Shown piece by piece: positions 7,929 through 16,516 of a stretch of 64,000 nt of DNA. Position numbers and translations under genes: made by a program. The notes under the pieces are model-generated. The model was not told the origin of the DNA, searched no databases, and saw nothing but the letters and a program-made list of their open reading frames with translations. How positions within the stretch are numbered: position 1 is the first letter of the stretch; every line of letters begins with the position of its first letter. The DNA is from Suilimivivens sp963618065 (lineage in GTDB: Bacteria > Bacillota > Clostridia > Lachnospirales > Lachnospiraceae). The DNA is taken from the NCBI GenBank assembly GCA_963618065.1, contig CAVERH010000006.1, positions 23,857 through 87,856 on the forward strand, in the 5' to 3' direction.

Positions 7929-10112
7929 ATGAAACAGGTGGAACTACTGGCACCTGCCGGTAATTATGAAGCATTGGAGGGCGCAATCTGCGCCGGAGCA
8001 GATGCCGTATATCTGGCAGGTAACCGTTTTGGTGCCAGGGCATATGCAGATAACTTTACAGAAGAAGAGCTGTGCCGTGGGATCCGTATGGCACATATTT
8101 ATGGCAGACGGATATATCTGACGGTGAATATTCTGGTGAAGGAGACAGAGCTTCCGGAGCTTGTGACCTTCCTGCAGCCCTTATATGAAGCAGGTCTGGA
8201 TGGTGCGATTGTACAGGATCTCGGGGCCATTCAGGTTATCCGGCGTTGCTTTCCTGATCTTCCTGTTCATGCAAGCACCCAGATGACGATTACCGGTCCG
8301 GATGGGGCTCGTTTCTTAAAGGAACAGGGAATCAGCAGAGTGGTTCCGGCAAGAGAGCTTTCCTTAAAAGAAATCCGGAGAATCAAGGAAGAAACCGGAA
8401 TTGAAGTAGAAACCTTTATTCATGGAGCAATGTGTTACTGTTATTCCGGACAATGTCTGTTCAGCAGTATCTTAGGCGGCCGGAGCGGTAACCGTGGACG
8501 ATGCGCGCAGCCCTGCCGGCTTCCTTATAACATGAAGAATCAGAAGGAATGTTATCCCTTAAGCATGAAGGATATGTGCACGATTGAACTTCTTCCCGAA
8601 CTGATTGAGGCAGGCATTGATTCCTTTAAGATTGAAGGCCGTATGAAGAAGCCTGCATATGCTGCAGGAGTCACTTCGATTTATCGGAAATATATTGATT
8701 TATATTATAGCGGAAAGCCCTATCAGGTTGAGAAGCCCGATCTGGAATTTCTGTCCTCCCTGTATATCCGCAGTGAGGTGGGAGAGGGTTATTATCATCA
8801 GAAGAACGGCAGAAATATGATTACCCTGTCTTCTCCTGCGTATTCGAAAACCAGTGAGCAGGTATTGAAAACAATTGAAAACCAGTACCTGAAGCAGAAA
8901 AAGAAAGTGGAAATTGATGCTACCATTTCCCTTAAAAAAGGTGAACCGTGTTTTCTGTTACTTACGGACGGTAACGTACAGGCCAGCGCCATTGGTTCTG
9001 TACCGCAGGAAGCGTTGAAACTGCCTTTAAAGGAAGAGGATGTCCGCAAACAGATGAATAAGCTGGGCAATACGGCATTTCTTCTCCGGGATCTGCAGAT
9101 TCTGATGGAGGAAGATCTTTTTGTACCGGTCCGGGAACTCAACGATCTGCGAAGAGAAGCGGTTCTTCATCTGGAAGAGGAGAGGATCCGTGAAAATGGC
9201 TTGCCCGGCTTACGTCATCGGGAAGAATCTCTTGCCTGTTCTGCTTTGACGGAACGGTCATCCGTGCAGAATATCCGTGGTGAATCGCAGGACAAGGCTC
9301 CGAAAATGCTGGATGTTTTCGTATCGACAAGGGAACAGTTTGAGGCCCTTTCCAAAGAACTTCCGATCCATCGGATCTATCTGGATTATTCCCTGCCTTC
9401 AGAGAAAGAGCTTCTTTCTGCTTCATGGGAGGAATGGAAAGGGAAGCTGTTTCTTGCAGGTTCCTATGTGATCCGCGAACATAACCGGAAAGATTTAAAG
9501 GACATGGAAGATGCACTGCGAAGTGGATGCTTTGAGGGTCTTTTGTTCCGTAATCTGGAAACCTATGCCTATATGAAGAAGGCCTTACCGGGGTGTAAGC
9601 TGGTTCCGGACCACAATCTGTACTTCTGGAATCACGAAACGGTACAGTTCTGGGAAAACCGGATTACCGCATATACGCTTCCGTTGGAAGAGAATCAGGC
9701 CGAATGGAAGGAGCTTCTTGCAAAGGCTCCGACTGCTATGGAAGCATGTGCCCTTGTTTATGGACGGCTTCCGATGATGGTTACGGCAAACTGTATCGAG
9801 AGCACCTTGAAAAGCTGCCGGCATGAAGCAGGAATCAGTGTTCTTACAGACCGTTACAAGACTTCGTTTCCGGTACTGCATAACTGCCGGAGCTGTTATA
9901 ATATCATCTATAACAGTGTACCGTTATCTCTTCATGCACTTGTTAAGAAGGACATGCGCGGCATTTCGGCTTACCGTCTCGACTTTACAACAGAAAACAG
10001 AGAAGAGACTGCGGCAGTTATACGTTATTTTGCGGATTTGTTATCCGGAGTGGACGTGAAGCCCCCTTATCAGGAATATACAACGGGACATATAAAAAGA
10101 GGAGTGGAATAA
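7929..10112 (+). CDS. U32 family peptidase-like protein with DUF3656 (RlhA-type)
   Basis: A 727-residue member of the U32 family. Residues 1-300 form the U32 TIM-barrel core, starting LLAPAGNYEALEGAICAGADAVYL, with the signature FIHGAMCYCYSGQCLFSS and the following CAQPC, whose cysteines probably bind an iron-sulfur cluster. Residues about 380-500 correspond to DUF3656, and the C terminus repeats a barrel-like segment with further cysteines (CRSCYN). In E. coli the homologue RlhA hydroxylates C2501 of 23S rRNA using prephenate; other U32 proteins act in ubiquinone or tRNA hydroxylation, so peptidase activity is doubtful. The stop overlaps the next start (TAATG). Confidence 0.85.
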   Translation: MKQVELLAPAGNYEALEGAICAGADAVYLAGNRFGARAYADNFTEEELCRGIRMAHIYGRRIYLTVNILVKETELPELVTFLQPLYEAGLDGAIVQDLGAIQVIRRCFPDLPVHASTQMTITGPDGARFLKEQGISRVVPARELSLKEIRRIKEETGIEVETFIHGAMCYCYSGQCLFSSILGGRSGNRGRCAQPCRLPYNMKNQKECYPLSMKDMCTIELLPELIEAGIDSFKIEGRMKKPAYAAGVTSIYRKYIDLYYSGKPYQVEKPDLEFLSSLYIRSEVGEGYYHQKNGRNMITLSSPAYSKTSEQVLKTIENQYLKQKKKVEIDATISLKKGEPCFLLLTDGNVQASAIGSVPQEALKLPLKEEDVRKQMNKLGNTAFLLRDLQILMEEDLFVPVRELNDLRREAVLHLEEERIRENGLPGLRHREESLACSALTERSSVQNIRGESQDKAPKMLDVFVSTREQFEALSKELPIHRIYLDYSLPSEKELLSASWEEWKGKLFLAGSYVIREHNRKDLKDMEDALRSGCFEGLLFRNLETYAYMKKALPGCKLVPDHNLYFWNHETVQFWENRITAYTLPLEENQAEWKELLAKAPTAMEACALVYGRLPMMVTANCIESTLKSCRHEAGISVLTDRYKTSFPVLHNCRSCYNIIYNSVPLSLHALVKKDMRGISAYRLDFTTENREETAAVIRYFADLLSGVDVKPPYQEYTTGHIKRGVE

Positions 10113-11635
10113 TGGAATTATATGTCAGCGAGTTTTCCAAATATGTAATTACATTATTAATTACATTATACACGTATGAATGTTTTGCCGTGTTCCGTTA
10201 CGATAACGAAGAGGCGCGCAACGGCATCTATATCCGGCAGAATATCCTGATGTTTGCGTTTCACTTTTGCAGCTTTCTGGTTATCTGCTTTGAAACAGGA
10301 GATTTTACTTACCTGTTCTTTTATGCGTTCCAGCAGATTCTGCTGTTTGCAGCCATTGTGCTGTACCGCATGATTTACCCGAAAGCCAACCGGCTGATTG
10401 TCAACAACATGTGTATGCTGCTTAGTATCGGCTTTGTAATTTTAACGCGTCTTGATATGAAAAAAGCAGTGAAACAATTTATTATTGTGGCGGGATCCCT
10501 GACGATTGCTCTTCTGATCCCGTTCCTGATCGAAAAGATGCGTTTTTTGAGAAATCTGAAGTGGATTTATGCAGCGGTTGGTATTCTTGCACTTTCCGTG
10601 GTTCTGATTCTTGGACAGACCACCTATGGAAGTAAGCTTTCCTATTCGATCGGAGGCGTTACCTTTCAGCCGTCCGAGTTTGTTAAGATCTTATTTGTAT
10701 TTTTTGTAGCAAGTGCATTATATGAAGCCTCGGGATTCTTGGAGGTCTTTACAACGGCTGTGGTTGCAGCGGCACATGTAATTGTGCTGGTGATTTCAAA
10801 GGATCTCGGAAGTGCCCTGATATTCTTTGTGGTATATGTCCTGATGGTCTATGTGGCAACGAAGAATCTGCTCTATGTATTGGCAGGCGCCGGAGGCGGT
10901 GCAGTGGCTGCTTATATTGCATTCAGGGTGTTCCGGCATGTACAGGTACGTGTACAGGCCTGGAAGGATCCGTGGAGTGTCATTGACTCTGCAGGCTATC
11001 AGATTACCCAGTCCTTGTTTGCCATATCAAGCGGCGGCTTCTTTGGCCTTGGACTGTACAAGGGGACACCGGAATCCATTCCGACGGTTGAAGCAGATTT
11101 TATTTTCTCTGCGATTGCGGAAGAGCTTGGCATTCTGTTTGCTGTCTGCCTGATTCTGATCTGCGTGAGCTGCTTTATTATGTTTATGAATATCTCCATC
11201 CGGCTGAATGACAGGTTTTATCAGCTGATTGCATTTGGTCTTGGTGTAACCTATATTTTTCAGGTCTTTCTTACGATTGGCGGCGGTACGAAGTTCATTC
11301 CGCTTACCGGCGTGACCCTGCCATTAATCAGTTACGGCGGAAGCTCGGTACTTACTACGCTAATGATGTTTGCGATTGTAGAAGGGCTTTATGTTCTGCG
11401 ACAGAAGGAAATCGAAGAGCAGATGCGCCTGAAACGGCGAAGACGCCCGGGTGTTCCAAACGGATCCGGACGGAGACGCCCTACAACCGAAAAAATAGTA
11501 CGGACGGAGCGTCAGGATCGGCCGGGCAGACCGGTACATCCTTCCGAGGTTGAGGACGATGATTTTATCGAAGACTGGAATGGATCAGAGAATGAACCAG
11601 AGAATGAAGGAGAAGAATTTGAAGGTGAAGAATAA
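10112..11635 (+). CDS. FtsW/RodA/SpoVE family SEDS glycosyltransferase
   Basis: A polytopic 507-residue SEDS protein that polymerises lipid II into glycan strands. The SEDS core runs from about residue 140 to 435 and includes GGVTFQPSEFVKI, SKDLGSALIFF, GGFFGLGLYKG and the terminal ISYGGSSVLTTLMM helix. It is longer than typical FtsW (about 380-400): there are roughly four extra membrane helices at the N terminus and a soluble tail, first Arg-rich, then Glu-rich, of about 80 residues. The following class B PBP, overlapping in frame, is its likely transpeptidase partner. Whether it serves division, elongation or sporulation is not readable. Confidence 0.88.
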   Translation: MELYVSEFSKYVITLLITLYTYECFAVFRYDNEEARNGIYIRQNILMFAFHFCSFLVICFETGDFTYLFFYAFQQILLFAAIVLYRMIYPKANRLIVNNMCMLLSIGFVILTRLDMKKAVKQFIIVAGSLTIALLIPFLIEKMRFLRNLKWIYAAVGILALSVVLILGQTTYGSKLSYSIGGVTFQPSEFVKILFVFFVASALYEASGFLEVFTTAVVAAAHVIVLVISKDLGSALIFFVVYVLMVYVATKNLLYVLAGAGGGAVAAYIAFRVFRHVQVRVQAWKDPWSVIDSAGYQITQSLFAISSGGFFGLGLYKGTPESIPTVEADFIFSAIAEELGILFAVCLILICVSCFIMFMNISIRLNDRFYQLIAFGLGVTYIFQVFLTIGGGTKFIPLTGVTLPLISYGGSSVLTTLMMFAIVEGLYVLRQKEIEEQMRLKRRRRPGVPNGSGRRRPTTEKIVRTERQDRPGRPVHPSEVEDDDFIEDWNGSENEPENEGEEFEGEE

Positions 11636-13076
11636 TCATACACCGAAGAAGAAATCCCAGAAGAAAAAGAATCCGGAAATTATGGTGGTGACTTGGTTTT
11701 TTACATTGTTACTGCTTTCCATGTCCGGCTATATTATTTATTATTCCGCAACTCATAAGCAGGAGCTGATTAATAACAGCTATAACGGGCGTCAGCAGAT
11801 GCTTTTAGCGCAGAACCGCCGGGGCAGCATTTATTCCGGAGATGGTCAGCTTCTGGCACAGACCGTTGAAAACGAGGACGGAAAGGAAGTACGTGAATAC
11901 CCATACGGAAATTTGTTTTCCCATGTGGTAGGCTATGCTGTTAATGGAAAAATGGGACTGGAATCCCAGTGCAATTATTATCTGATCAATTCCAATGCGC
12001 CGCTTTCCCAGAAGGCTTCTCTGGAAGCAAAGGGCGAGAAATATCCGGGAGATAATGTCTATACGACACTGGATACAAGCCTGCAGCAGGTAGCTTCTAC
12101 GGCACTTGGTGTTTACCGGGGAGCCATTATTGTGACAGAGCCGCAGACCGGAAGAATTCTGGCAATGGTATCCCACCCGGATTTTGACCCGTCTACAGTG
12201 GCTCAGGAATGGGATAATTATTTGCAGGATACGGAAAGCGGGATCCTGCTTAACCGAGTCACACAGGGGCAGTATCCACCGGGGTCTACCTTTAAAATTA
12301 TTACTTCCTTAGAATATATCCGGGAGCATCCGGACACTTATCAGAATTACAGGTATCAATGTGTCGGTTCCATTAAATGGGGAGAAGACCGGATTCAATG
12401 TTATCATGGCTCAGTGCATGGCTCGGTGGATTTCACGAAATCCTTTGCCAAGTCCTGTAATACCTCTTATGCCAATATCGGACTTTCCCTTGAACGGAAC
12501 AGGTTCGGTGATACATTAAACCAGCTTCTCTTTAATCAGAAGCTGCCGGTTTCCTTCCAGCATTCGGTAAGCAATCTGGTTGTGGATGAGAATACATCGG
12601 ATGCGGACATGATGCAGATTTCGATCGGGCAGGGAGCTGCCGGGATCACGCCTCTGCAGTTAAACATGATTACCTGTGCAATTGCCAATAACGGAAAACT
12701 CATGAAGCCTTATCTGGTAGACTCCGTGAAAAACAGTGCCGGGAGCATTACCAAGGAGTTCAAACCATCTGCTTACGGAGAACTGATGACGGAAACGGAA
12801 GCAGCCGCCATGCAGGATCTGATGGAGGCCGTTGTTACAGAAGGCACCGCGTCACGGTTAAAAGGCTTATCCTATACGGCTGCGGGCAAAACAGGATCTG
12901 CGGAATACGGTACAGTAAAGGGGGAAAGCCATGCCTGGTTTACCGGGTACGCACCGGCGGAAAATCCGCAGGTCTGTGTTACAATTATTATTGAGGGAGC
13001 CGGAGCCGGAGGCGATTATGCTGTTCCGATTGCAAAGCGGATTTTTGATGCATACCTGACAGAGCCACAGTCCTGA
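11619..13076 (+). CDS. Class B penicillin-binding protein (transpeptidase)
   Basis: A membrane-anchored DD-transpeptidase that cross-links peptidoglycan with the upstream SEDS polymerase. After a Lys-rich cytoplasmic start comes one helix (about residues 22-44), then a pedestal region and the transpeptidase domain with PGSTFKIIT (catalytic Ser), SCN in KSCNTSY, and the KTGSAEYG triad. At 486 residues it is short for an FtsI/PBP2 type, resembling the PbpA group. Start choice: TTG 11619 has GGAG 6 nt upstream; ATG 11604 is in frame and possible. Either way the start lies inside the 3' end of the SEDS gene, a +1-type overlap suggesting coupled translation. Confidence 0.88.
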   Translation: MKVKNNHTPKKKSQKKKNPEIMVVTWFFTLLLLSMSGYIIYYSATHKQELINNSYNGRQQMLLAQNRRGSIYSGDGQLLAQTVENEDGKEVREYPYGNLFSHVVGYAVNGKMGLESQCNYYLINSNAPLSQKASLEAKGEKYPGDNVYTTLDTSLQQVASTALGVYRGAIIVTEPQTGRILAMVSHPDFDPSTVAQEWDNYLQDTESGILLNRVTQGQYPPGSTFKIITSLEYIREHPDTYQNYRYQCVGSIKWGEDRIQCYHGSVHGSVDFTKSFAKSCNTSYANIGLSLERNRFGDTLNQLLFNQKLPVSFQHSVSNLVVDENTSDADMMQISIGQGAAGITPLQLNMITCAIANNGKLMKPYLVDSVKNSAGSITKEFKPSAYGELMTETEAAAMQDLMEAVVTEGTASRLKGLSYTAAGKTGSAEYGTVKGESHAWFTGYAPAENPQVCVTIIIEGAGAGGDYAVPIAKRIFDAYLTEPQS

Positions 13077-13114
13077 AAGAAAAGGCATACACAGACAGGA
13101 GGAGCAATTTCTGT

Positions 13115-13441
13115 ATGAAATTTTATAAGGATCTCTATGTAGGAGAAACAGTTGAGCATGTAGGGATGATAAAACAAAAATTGAAGATTCACGCAATGGT
13201 ACGGGTTTATCTGGTTACACTTGCTTATGGAGACGATCAGTTGGAAATCTATTCTTCCGTGTTGTTAAAACAGAAATATTTCAGAAAGCACGCACCGATT
13301 ATTATCGGAATTGCTTCGGATTATGAAGAAGCGGTTGCTATTGTGCAGCAGATAGTGGAAGAAAGCCTTGAAAGAACCGGGAAATGTGACCTCAAGGAAT
13401 ATTTGAAGCTCAGAGTAAAAGATCAGAGGAAAGGTTTGTAA
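13115..13441 (+). CDS. Conserved hypothetical protein, 108 aa
   Basis: Not recognised. It is a soluble protein of mixed alpha/beta composition with no signal peptide or membrane helix, Lys-rich at the C terminus. AGGAGG lies about 11 nt before ATG 13115. It sits between the PBP gene and the DUF2953/GerW pair with 3 nt to the latter, so it probably belongs to that operon. The coding bias and ribosome site support it as real; nothing in it points to a function. Confidence 0.7.
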   Translation: MKFYKDLYVGETVEHVGMIKQKLKIHAMVRVYLVTLAYGDDQLEIYSSVLLKQKYFRKHAPIIIGIASDYEEAVAIVQQIVEESLERTGKCDLKEYLKLRVKDQRKGL

Positions 13442-13444
13442 TAC

Positions 13445-14416
13445 ATGGGAATGGTAATTTTGGCCATACTGAAAATCATAGGAATCATATTGCTTATTGT
13501 TTTGGGACTGATTCTGCTCCTTCTGTTACTGGTACTTTTTGTGCCGATCCGTTACCGGATTGATGCTTCGAAGGATGCAGAGGGCGAACAGCAGATTCAT
13601 GCACTGGTTAAGGTGACGTGGCTTTTTCATCTTCTGAACATCCGGTTTCTTTATCCGGAGGAAGCGTATTTGCGTGTAAGAATAGCCTGCTTTACCCTGT
13701 TCCGGTCGGATCGGCCATCGAAAGAGGCAGCGTCCGCTGAAAAAAAAGCTGAATCAGATCAAAAGGTGGGGGAAAAAACCAGGGCTTTAAAGGTATCCAA
13801 AGAAGATTTTGAGTCCTCTATGCCGGAAGAAGATACTCTGCTTGCCACAGAAGATACAGCACATACCGAAGCAAACCCGGAGTCAGCAGAAGTCAGAGAA
13901 AAAGAGGAAGAAGCAGATTCCGAGGAAACAACCTCAAAGTGGGAGCTGCTGTGCGAGAAAATGATCTGGTGTATTCAGAAGCTCTGGGGGCTGCTTAAAA
14001 ATATCCGGTACACAATTCAGTCAATCTATGATAAGATAAGGAATATCATTCATCACATCCGATATTACTATAAGATATTCCACAGTGACCTGTTTCACCG
14101 TACATGGGAGAAGTGCTCGAAGGAAGCGTTACGGCTCTTAAAGGGCATTGCCCCACGGAAGGTTAAGGGCTATCTGCATATCGGAATGGAGGATCCGGCA
14201 ACCACCGGACAGATTCTTGGCTATTACGGAATGTTGTATCCTCTGATCGGAGGACATATTGATGTGATTCCGGATTTTGATCAGGTAATCTTAGAGGGAT
14301 CACTTAAGATCCAGGGGCGTATTACATTGTTTCGGGCAGTAAGAACGGCATGTGCCATTTATTTTAATAAAGATTTACGAAAACTCATCAGGCTGTTGAA
14401 AAGGGAGGTAGCATAA
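13445..14416 (+). CDS. ytfI: DUF2953 domain protein (YtfI-like)
   Basis: A 323-residue protein with one N-terminal membrane helix (about residues 4-32, rich in Leu/Ile/Val), a beta-strand segment PIRYRIDASKDAEG and the C-terminal DUF2953 core (GYYGMLYPLIGGHIDVIPDFD). Between them is a charged, low-complexity stretch (about residues 85-170) and basic helices. In Bacillus the homologue ytfI stands directly before ytfJ/gerW, as here, where the TAATG overlap couples them. A sporulation-linked role is inferred from that conserved pairing. Confidence 0.8.
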   Translation: MGMVILAILKIIGIILLIVLGLILLLLLLVLFVPIRYRIDASKDAEGEQQIHALVKVTWLFHLLNIRFLYPEEAYLRVRIACFTLFRSDRPSKEAASAEKKAESDQKVGEKTRALKVSKEDFESSMPEEDTLLATEDTAHTEANPESAEVREKEEEADSEETTSKWELLCEKMIWCIQKLWGLLKNIRYTIQSIYDKIRNIIHHIRYYYKIFHSDLFHRTWEKCSKEALRLLKGIAPRKVKGYLHIGMEDPATTGQILGYYGMLYPLIGGHIDVIPDFDQVILEGSLKIQGRITLFRAVRTACAIYFNKDLRKLIRLLKREVA

Positions 14417-14817
14417 TGGCTGATAATAATAATTTTGCAGGAGTGATTGAATCCTTGATGAAGGGAATGAATACGGTGTTATCTACGAAAACGGTAGTTG
14501 GGGAAGCAACGCAGATCGGCGATACGATCATTCTGCCGCTTGTAGATGTTTCCTTTGGTGTTGGAGCAGGAGCCTCCGCAGGAGATAAGAAGAATGGCGG
14601 CGGCGGTGGTTTCAGCGGTAAGATGACCCCGAGTGCCGTACTTGTCATTAAAAACGGTTCCACGAAGCTGGTCAACATCAAGAATCAGGATACCATGACG
14701 AAGGTGCTTGATTTGATCCCTGATATCGTAGACAAGTTTACGGCTCCGAAGGAAGAGATGATCGACGATGATGCAGCTGTAGAAGCAGCTTTTCCGGAAG
14801 AGAAAAAGGAAGCATAG
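14416..14817 (+). CDS. gerW: GerW family sporulation protein (YtfJ)
   Basis: A 133-residue member of the GerW/YtfJ family, found in the spore inner membrane and needed for proper germination of Bacillus spores. The diagnostic parts are the N-terminal helix with SLMKGMNTVLSTKTVVGEA, the strand TIILPLVDVSFGVGAG and the Gly-rich GGGGGFSGKMTPSAVLVI. Its start overlaps the DUF2953 stop (TAATG). Presence of this gene argues for a spore-forming host. Confidence 0.9.
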   Translation: MADNNNFAGVIESLMKGMNTVLSTKTVVGEATQIGDTIILPLVDVSFGVGAGASAGDKKNGGGGGFSGKMTPSAVLVIKNGSTKLVNIKNQDTMTKVLDLIPDIVDKFTAPKEEMIDDDAAVEAAFPEEKKEA

Positions 14818-14887
14818 TATTCCGTTCTGCATGGAAATGGATCGTGCTGCATAGAATAAGATAAGAATCCGATTATGAGGATGACTC

Positions 14888-15031
14888 TTGAAAAAATTAA
14901 TTGGTTTTATCGCATTCTGGATTGCGGTTGGAATGGTTTTAATGCTGCTTTTAACGCATCATTATCTGATTGCGCTGCTTATTATCGGATTGTTACTGTT
15001 AATCGGATACAATTGTTATTATTGTGGATAA
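14888..15031 (+). CDS. Small membrane protein, 47 aa
   Basis: A TTG-initiated reading frame that lies in the gap after gerW. GAGG is 7 nt upstream of TTG 14888. The product begins MKKLIGFIAFWIAVGMVLML and has two hydrophobic segments (about residues 5-22 and 26-42) ending in NCYYCG. Its stop is followed 25 nt later by the next start, so it fits the operon. Function unknown; coding status is supported by the ribosome site, hydrophobic periodicity and tight packing. Confidence 0.65.
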   Translation: MKKLIGFIAFWIAVGMVLMLLLTHHYLIALLIIGLLLLIGYNCYYCG

Positions 15032-15056
15032 CGGGGCTGTGCCCGGAGGAGATACC

Positions 15057-15635
15057 ATGGACGGTGAGCGGAAGGGGAAGCCGGTCGACTGTCGCGATGA
15101 TTTTGAGAAAATTCTGGTGACAGGAGATGCGGAAGAATTAAATGAACTGAAGGGATGGCTGTTTCGGGAAAACATCCGTCTTGAAATGGAGCGCAGTGAA
15201 TTTCTTCATACACAGGAGAAATTCATTGAAGAGCGCGCCCAGTTCCGGGATGAAATGCTGGAAGTAAACCGGAAACTGGTCATTGAACGGAAGCGTTTAA
15301 AGCAGGACGAGCAGTTCTTTGATAAGAAAATGGAAATCCTGAAAAATGGCTTTATCCAACTGGATGCTGAGCGGAAAGCCTTTGAAAAAGAAAAGCTGCA
15401 GTTTCATTCCGAACAGAAGGTACACGAACGGGAACTTCACAGAGAGCGGAACGATCAGATTGCAGAAATGCTTTTTCAGGGGGTAAACAGCCAGCTTGCA
15501 TTGAAGAAGCGTTACCGGGATCTGTTAAAGATGTTTCATCCGGACAATGTGGCAGGAGATACTGAAATGGTTCTTGTCATCAACCGGATTTATGAAGAAT
15601 TGAAGAGAAGCTATGAATTCGGTCGCTGGGCATAA
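15057..15635 (+). CDS. Coiled-coil protein with C-terminal J-like domain
   Basis: A 192-residue soluble protein. Residues about 30-140 form a charged coiled coil (repeated E/K/R heptads such as EMERSEFLHTQEKFIEERAQ). The C-terminal 45 residues, LKKRYRDLLKMFHPDNVAGD followed by a second helix ending RSYEF, resemble the helix-HPD-helix of DnaJ domains, with the HPD triad present. That suggests recruitment of a DnaK-type chaperone to whatever the coiled coil binds. GGAGGA lies 6 nt before ATG 15057; GTG 15024 is in frame but unsupported. Target unknown. Confidence 0.7.
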   Translation: MDGERKGKPVDCRDDFEKILVTGDAEELNELKGWLFRENIRLEMERSEFLHTQEKFIEERAQFRDEMLEVNRKLVIERKRLKQDEQFFDKKMEILKNGFIQLDAERKAFEKEKLQFHSEQKVHERELHRERNDQIAEMLFQGVNSQLALKKRYRDLLKMFHPDNVAGDTEMVLVINRIYEELKRSYEFGRWA

Positions 15636-15687
15636 GCAGGAAACGAAGCCGGAAGTCAAAAGAGCAGATCATAGAACCGCAAGAAAA

Positions 15688-15710
15688 GGGCAAGCGAAAA
15701 TCGCTTGCCC
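15688..15710. terminator. Bidirectional terminator between the J-like gene and rpmB
   Basis: GGGCAAGCGA and TCGCTTGCCC form a perfect 10-bp stem with an AAA loop. Reading toward lower coordinates (rpmB) it is followed by CTTTTCTT, and on the forward strand by AAGTCATTTGTTTT. Confidence 0.85.
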
Positions 15711-15743
15711 AAGTCATTTGTTTTCATTTAATCAATCCGGAAA

Positions 15744-15929
15744 TTAAGCACGTTCAACAGCTCCGGACTTCAGGCAGTTTGTGCAAACATGCATTCTTTT
15801 GGAAGCTCCGTTTACTTTACACTTAACACTTTTGATGTTAGAATTCCAGATTCTGTTAGATCTTCTATGAGAATGGCTGACGTTATTTCCAAAATGTACG
15901 CCCTTACCACAAATATCACATTTAGCCAT
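15744..15929 (-). CDS. rpmB: 50S ribosomal protein L28
   Basis: A 61-residue L28 with the MAKCDICGKGVHFGNNVSHSH start, basic core and C-terminal HVCTNCLKSG. Two CxxC pairs make it the zinc-binding form. Start ATG 15929 has TTAGGAGGT upstream on the reverse strand; the frame continues 18 nt further without support. It is monocistronic, with its own promoter and terminator, divergent from the Asp23 gene, the order also seen in Bacillus (rpmB-yloU-yloV). Confidence 0.97.
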   Translation of the reverse strand: MAKCDICGKGVHFGNNVSHSHRRSNRIWNSNIKSVKCKVNGASKRMHVCTNCLKSGAVERA

Positions 15930-15971
15930 CGTAGCACCTCCTAACAATTTAAATATAACCGCAACAGTTGT

Positions 15972-16000
15972 ATAATAGCAGATATCCTTATAGAATGCAA
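15972..16000 (-). promoter_or_regulatory. rpmB promoter
   Basis: On the reverse strand TTGCAT (16000-15995), a 17-nt spacer and TATTAT (15977-15972) lie about 45 nt before rpmB. Confidence 0.7.
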
Positions 16001-16074
16001 GCGGAAATTTTACATGTTTTTGAAAATTATGATATTTTTTTGAAAAATTGGTTTCATTTTTTGCGGACAGAGGT

Positions 16075-16080
16075 TATAAT
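16075..16080 (+). promoter_or_regulatory. -10 element for the Asp23/FakA-like operon
   Basis: A perfect TATAAT ends 35 nt before the Asp23 start; no convincing -35 hexamer is found 16-18 nt upstream (TTTCAT is the best at 16052). The preceding 60 nt are very A+T rich. Confidence 0.4.
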
Positions 16081-16115
16081 ACCTAATATATGTTTAAAAA
16101 GAAGGAGGGCTACTT

Positions 16116-16502
16116 ATGAAATCTTCTACAACGAAGTATTCAAATAAAATGACTTCAATTAATACCAGCATGGGAAATATTTCCATTGACAATGAAGCGA
16201 TTGCACAGTATGCAGGCAGCGTTGCAATGGAATGCTTTGGTGTTGTCGGTATGGCGGGAATCAATATGAGGGATGGTCTTGTGAAGCTTCTTAAGCTCGA
16301 CAGCATGACCCGCGGAATCAATGTTATGGTTCGTAATAATAAGCTGGTAATCAATTTTCATATTATTGTCGCCTATGGCGTAAGTATCCTTGCTGTATCC
16401 AATAATCTGATCAGCAATGTGAAATATAAGGTAGAGGAATTTACCGGAATCGAAATTGAGAAAATAAACATCTTTGTCGAAGGTGTAAAAGTGATTGATT
16501 AG
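16116..16502 (+). CDS. Asp23/Gls24 family protein (YloU-like)
   Basis: A 128-residue Asp23/Gls24 (alkaline-shock) family protein: GNISIDNEAIAQYAGSVAME at the N terminus, a central GVVGMAG and a C-terminal VKYKVEEFTGIEIEKINIFV strand-helix pattern. Members form abundant membrane-associated assemblies linked to envelope stress; YloU, in this same gene position, is little characterised. A strong AAGGAGGG site lies 7 nt upstream. The FakA-like gene follows after 14 nt. Confidence 0.9.
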   Translation: MKSSTTKYSNKMTSINTSMGNISIDNEAIAQYAGSVAMECFGVVGMAGINMRDGLVKLLKLDSMTRGINVMVRNNKLVINFHIIVAYGVSILAVSNNLISNVKYKVEEFTGIEIEKINIFVEGVKVID

Positions 16503-16516
16503 GAGGAAGCTTTACA

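Noticed and set aside
14875..15120. 81-codon forward frame after gerW
   Set aside because: It overlaps, in another frame, the better supported 47-aa membrane protein and the start of the J-like gene, and has a non-protein-like composition.
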